From Streptomyces resistomycificus (lineage in GTDB: Bacteria; Actinomycetota; Actinomycetes; Streptomycetales; Streptomycetaceae): a DNA stretch of 64,000 bases. A program made the translations under genes and the position numbers. Below, in pieces: positions 61,574 to 64,000 of the stretch. Positions within the stretch are counted from its first letter, which is position 1; each line of letters begins with the position of its first letter. The DNA lies in assembly GCF_001514265.1 (NCBI RefSeq), contig NZ_KQ949003.1, forward strand, positions 124,001 through 188,000. Direction: 5' to 3'. The notes beneath the pieces were generated by a model. That model searched no databases, was not told where the DNA came from, and was given only the letters and a program-made list of their open reading frames with translations.

Positions 61574-61653
61574 GCGCACGGGTCCGCCACGCCGGCCCGC
61601 CGGCCAGGGCTCAGCGCACGGGTCCGCCACGCCGGCCCGTCGGCCAGGGCTCA
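61574..61653. repeat. 40-bp direct tandem repeat, 2 copies
   Basis: Units beginning GCGCACGGGTCCGCCACGCC at 61574-61613 and 61614-61653 differ at one base (C/T at position 27). The second copy reaches into the stop codon of the convergent gene at 61651. Confidence 0.9.
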
Positions 61654-62439
61654 GCGCACCCCCTTCTCCCGCTCCTCCACGACGGCGTTGTACGCGGCGA
61701 CCTGCGCCCGCCGAGCCGTCCGCTCCACCGGCCGCAACGCCTGCGCCCGCGCCGCCATCTCGCCGGAGCTCACCGCACCCCCGTGCCCGTTCTCGTACGC
61801 CAGAGACACCAGAAGTCCCACCCGCCGCGCCAGCTCCAGCACCCGCACCGCCCGCGGCGGATACCCCGGCGCCAACACCTCCCGCCCCCGCTCGGCCCGC
61901 GCCCGATACGCGTCGATCGCCGCCTCCGCCACCGGCCCCGAACCGGCCACGTCCAGCCGCGTCAGCACCTCGGTCGCGTCCCGCAGCGCCTCCGCCAGCT
62001 CCCGCTCCGCCTCCCCGAGCGACGGCACGTCGGCCGGCGGCGCCTCCCGTACGGCGAGGCAGTGCCACACGACCTCGACATGGACATCACCGTCGGGCCC
62101 GGCCTCGTAGATCTCGGGTACCAGCCCCAGCGCGGCGCCGTGACAGATCACCGCCTCCTCGGCTTCGAGTGCCCGCGCGTTGAACTCCGGCGGTCCGCTC
62201 AGCCCCAGCGGATGCCCGGGCGCGGGCAGCGCGATTCGCAGCCCCGTCACGCCGAGCGACCGCAGCCGCCCCAGCGCCAGCGTGAGACCGACGGGCGCCG
62301 ACTCACCCGGCAGCCCCTCCACCCGGTGCACGGCGTCCCCGCCGACGATGGCGAGTACGGCGTCATCCGGCGAGACAAGTCCGGCCAACAGGGCATTTCC
62401 CCAAGCGGCAAGGTGTCCAGAGCGTGGTTCCGAGAGCAT
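61651..62439 (-). CDS. Conserved streptomycete protein of unknown function
   Basis: 262 residues, soluble, no signal or membrane segment. Residues 1-145 form an alternating alpha/beta region (AVLAIVGGDAVHRV..., GLRIALPAPGHPLGLSGPP...). Residues 150-262 are helical and rich in Ala, Glu and Arg (LGEAERELAEALRDATEVL). The LGLSGPPEFN segment followed by AVICHG is probably the most conserved part. No catalytic motif is recognisable and no family name is safe. It is divergent from the ABC ATPase gene, 153 bases away. Confidence 0.8.
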   Translation of the reverse strand: MLSEPRSGHLAAWGNALLAGLVSPDDAVLAIVGGDAVHRVEGLPGESAPVGLTLALGRLRSLGVTGLRIALPAPGHPLGLSGPPEFNARALEAEEAVICHGAALGLVPEIYEAGPDGDVHVEVVWHCLAVREAPPADVPSLGEAERELAEALRDATEVLTRLDVAGSGPVAEAAIDAYRARAERGREVLAPGYPPRAVRVLELARRVGLLVSLAYENGHGGAVSSGEMAARAQALRPVERTARRAQVAAYNAVVEEREKGVR

Positions 62440-62592
62440 GCCTCCACCCTAAGGACCGGACCGATGGAATGGAGCGGACGACCGGTGGCGTAGATTTCCT
62501 TGAGGGCTGCGCCCGAGACGGCGCGGCGGACCGAGCCACTGGCGAACGCGACAGCCGAGACCGGCCACACTGCAAGGGGAGACAACGCGCTC

Positions 62593-63390
<798 letters not shown>

Positions 63391-63462
63391 TCCTCCGAAC
63401 TCCCTGGGTAAGAAGGCTCTTTCAGGGCTCCGGCGCCCTGTCGGAGGCGGTACCCGCGGACC

Positions 63463-63468
63463 TACCAT
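63463..63468 (+). promoter_or_regulatory. -10 box of a probable leaderless nfeD transcript
   Basis: TACCAT ends 6 bases before GTG 63475; no Shine-Dalgarno sequence precedes the GTG. Confidence 0.4.
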
Positions 63469-63474
63469 GACCAT

Positions 63475-63906
63475 GTGAACGACATCGACGCATGGGTGTG
63501 GTGGCTGGTCGGCGCGGTAGCGCTCGGAATCCCGCTCGTGGTGACCGCGATGCCGGAGCTCGGCATGCTCGCGCTGGGCGCCACCGCCGGGGCGATCGCG
63601 GCGGGACTAGGCGCGGGCGTCACCGTCCAGGTACTCGTCTTCGCCGCTGTATCGGTCGCCCTCATCGCCGTCGTACGGCCCATCGCCGCCCGGCAGCGCG
63701 CACAGCGGCCCCAACTCGCCACCGGCGTGGACGCGTTGAAGGGCAGACAGGCCGTGGTGCTGGAACGCGTCGACGGCTCCGGCGGCCGCATCAAGCTCGC
63801 CGGAGAGGTCTGGTCGGCACGCTCCCTCGACACCGGCAGCGCTTACGAAGTCGGTCAGGAAGTGGATGTCGTGGAGATCGAGGGCGCCACCGCGATCGTC
63901 ATGTGA
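63475..63906 (+). CDS. NfeD family membrane protein
   Basis: 143 residues: two or three hydrophobic segments (about 7-28, 31-48, 50-68) and a C-terminal OB-fold domain (about 75-143; LKGRQAVVLERVDGSGGRIKLAGEVWSARS ... VGQEVDVVEIEGATAIV), the short NfeD type without the serine-protease part. NfeD proteins are usually encoded beside SPFH/stomatin proteins and stabilise membrane microdomains. The next gene lies beyond the window, and an SPFH gene would be expected there. Confidence 0.92.
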   Translation: MNDIDAWVWWLVGAVALGIPLVVTAMPELGMLALGATAGAIAAGLGAGVTVQVLVFAAVSVALIAVVRPIAARQRAQRPQLATGVDALKGRQAVVLERVDGSGGRIKLAGEVWSARSLDTGSAYEVGQEVDVVEIEGATAIVM

Positions 63907-64000
63907 CCTTGCAGGATGTCGGTAAGACGTAACTGAACCGAACGGCCACGAGGCACGCGACGGTCTGTCAGACTCGTCCAGCAAGATCTTCGACAACCAT
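63907..64000 (+). other. Intergenic end of window
   Basis: 94 bases after nfeD with no start codon and ribosome site that can be assigned with confidence. Confidence 0.4.

Noticed and set aside
63607..63996. 129-codon minus-strand frame at the window end
   Set aside because: Antisense to nfeD with no motif; the nfeD frame has clear membrane segments and OB-fold pattern.

Overview
The window is a high-GC actinobacterial chromosome segment, almost certainly from a Streptomyces. The evidence is strong third-position GC bias, frequent GTG (and one TTG) starts, two chaplins, a Gbn-type nucleoid protein, and several families largely confined to streptomycetes (streptophobe membrane protein, SGM_5486 mini-protein, FHA-ABC transporter, DUF3099). 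From memory, the gene order closely follows S. coelicolor around SCO1795-SCO1850, so most of this is conserved core chromosome with a few variable insertions. No rRNA, tRNA, CRISPR array, prophage or complete insertion sequence was found.

Layout. 1-4735: a B12 operon on the minus strand, cobD-cobQ-cobN (cobN cut by the window edge), joined by ATGA overlaps and headed by a cobalamin riboswitch. 4904-6531: a low-affinity phosphate transporter with a small membrane partner, a candidate PHO box upstream and a terminator downstream. 6616-10601: a lysozyme-like gene remnant, a class II aldolase, an alpha/beta hydrolase and a conserved unknown. 10619-14391: a VOC protein, an ABC-F ATPase behind a putative leaderless leader peptide, the DNA-binding protein Gbn behind a cluster of GATC sites, and an enoyl-CoA hydratase. 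14408-17546: an alkaline-shock (Asp23/AmaP) gene cluster. 17618-23449: SDR and GH15 pair, SURF1, a zinc-ribbon protein, a BRCT exonuclease and a VIT-family transporter.

23451-28305 is the most interesting part. A 1038-residue NACHT NTPase with leucine-rich repeats (a bacterial NLR-like protein and a candidate anti-phage sensor) lies divergent to a translationally coupled pair, a membrane fatty-acid-hydroxylase-type enzyme and a lysoplasmalogenase, which suggests ether-lipid turnover. 28383-34102: CopD-like protein, CaiB-type CoA transferase with an unusual domain order, and two tandem secreted subtilases with a DxNGDG loop. 34358-44932 is housekeeping: DUF485-ActP symporter, MoaA, GlsB, TyrS, TldE/TldD, and FabG-FabI of type II fatty acid synthesis.

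44950-50093: a secreted Cys-rich protein overlapping tail-to-tail with a FadR-type regulator, whose likely palindromic operator sits inside a leaderless promoter for a CynX-type exporter; then two mini membrane proteins, SixA and SerB. 50357-53116: imperfect repeats and the streptophobe protein. 53117-60636: FHA-ABC transporter, SLT transglycosylase, a diverged QueA-like protein, SDR, and a GAF histidine kinase with its NarL-type regulator. 60805-63906: two tandem chaplins, a conserved unknown, an ABC ATPase and NfeD. Many convergent pairs are separated by long perfect hairpins that probably act as bidirectional terminators.
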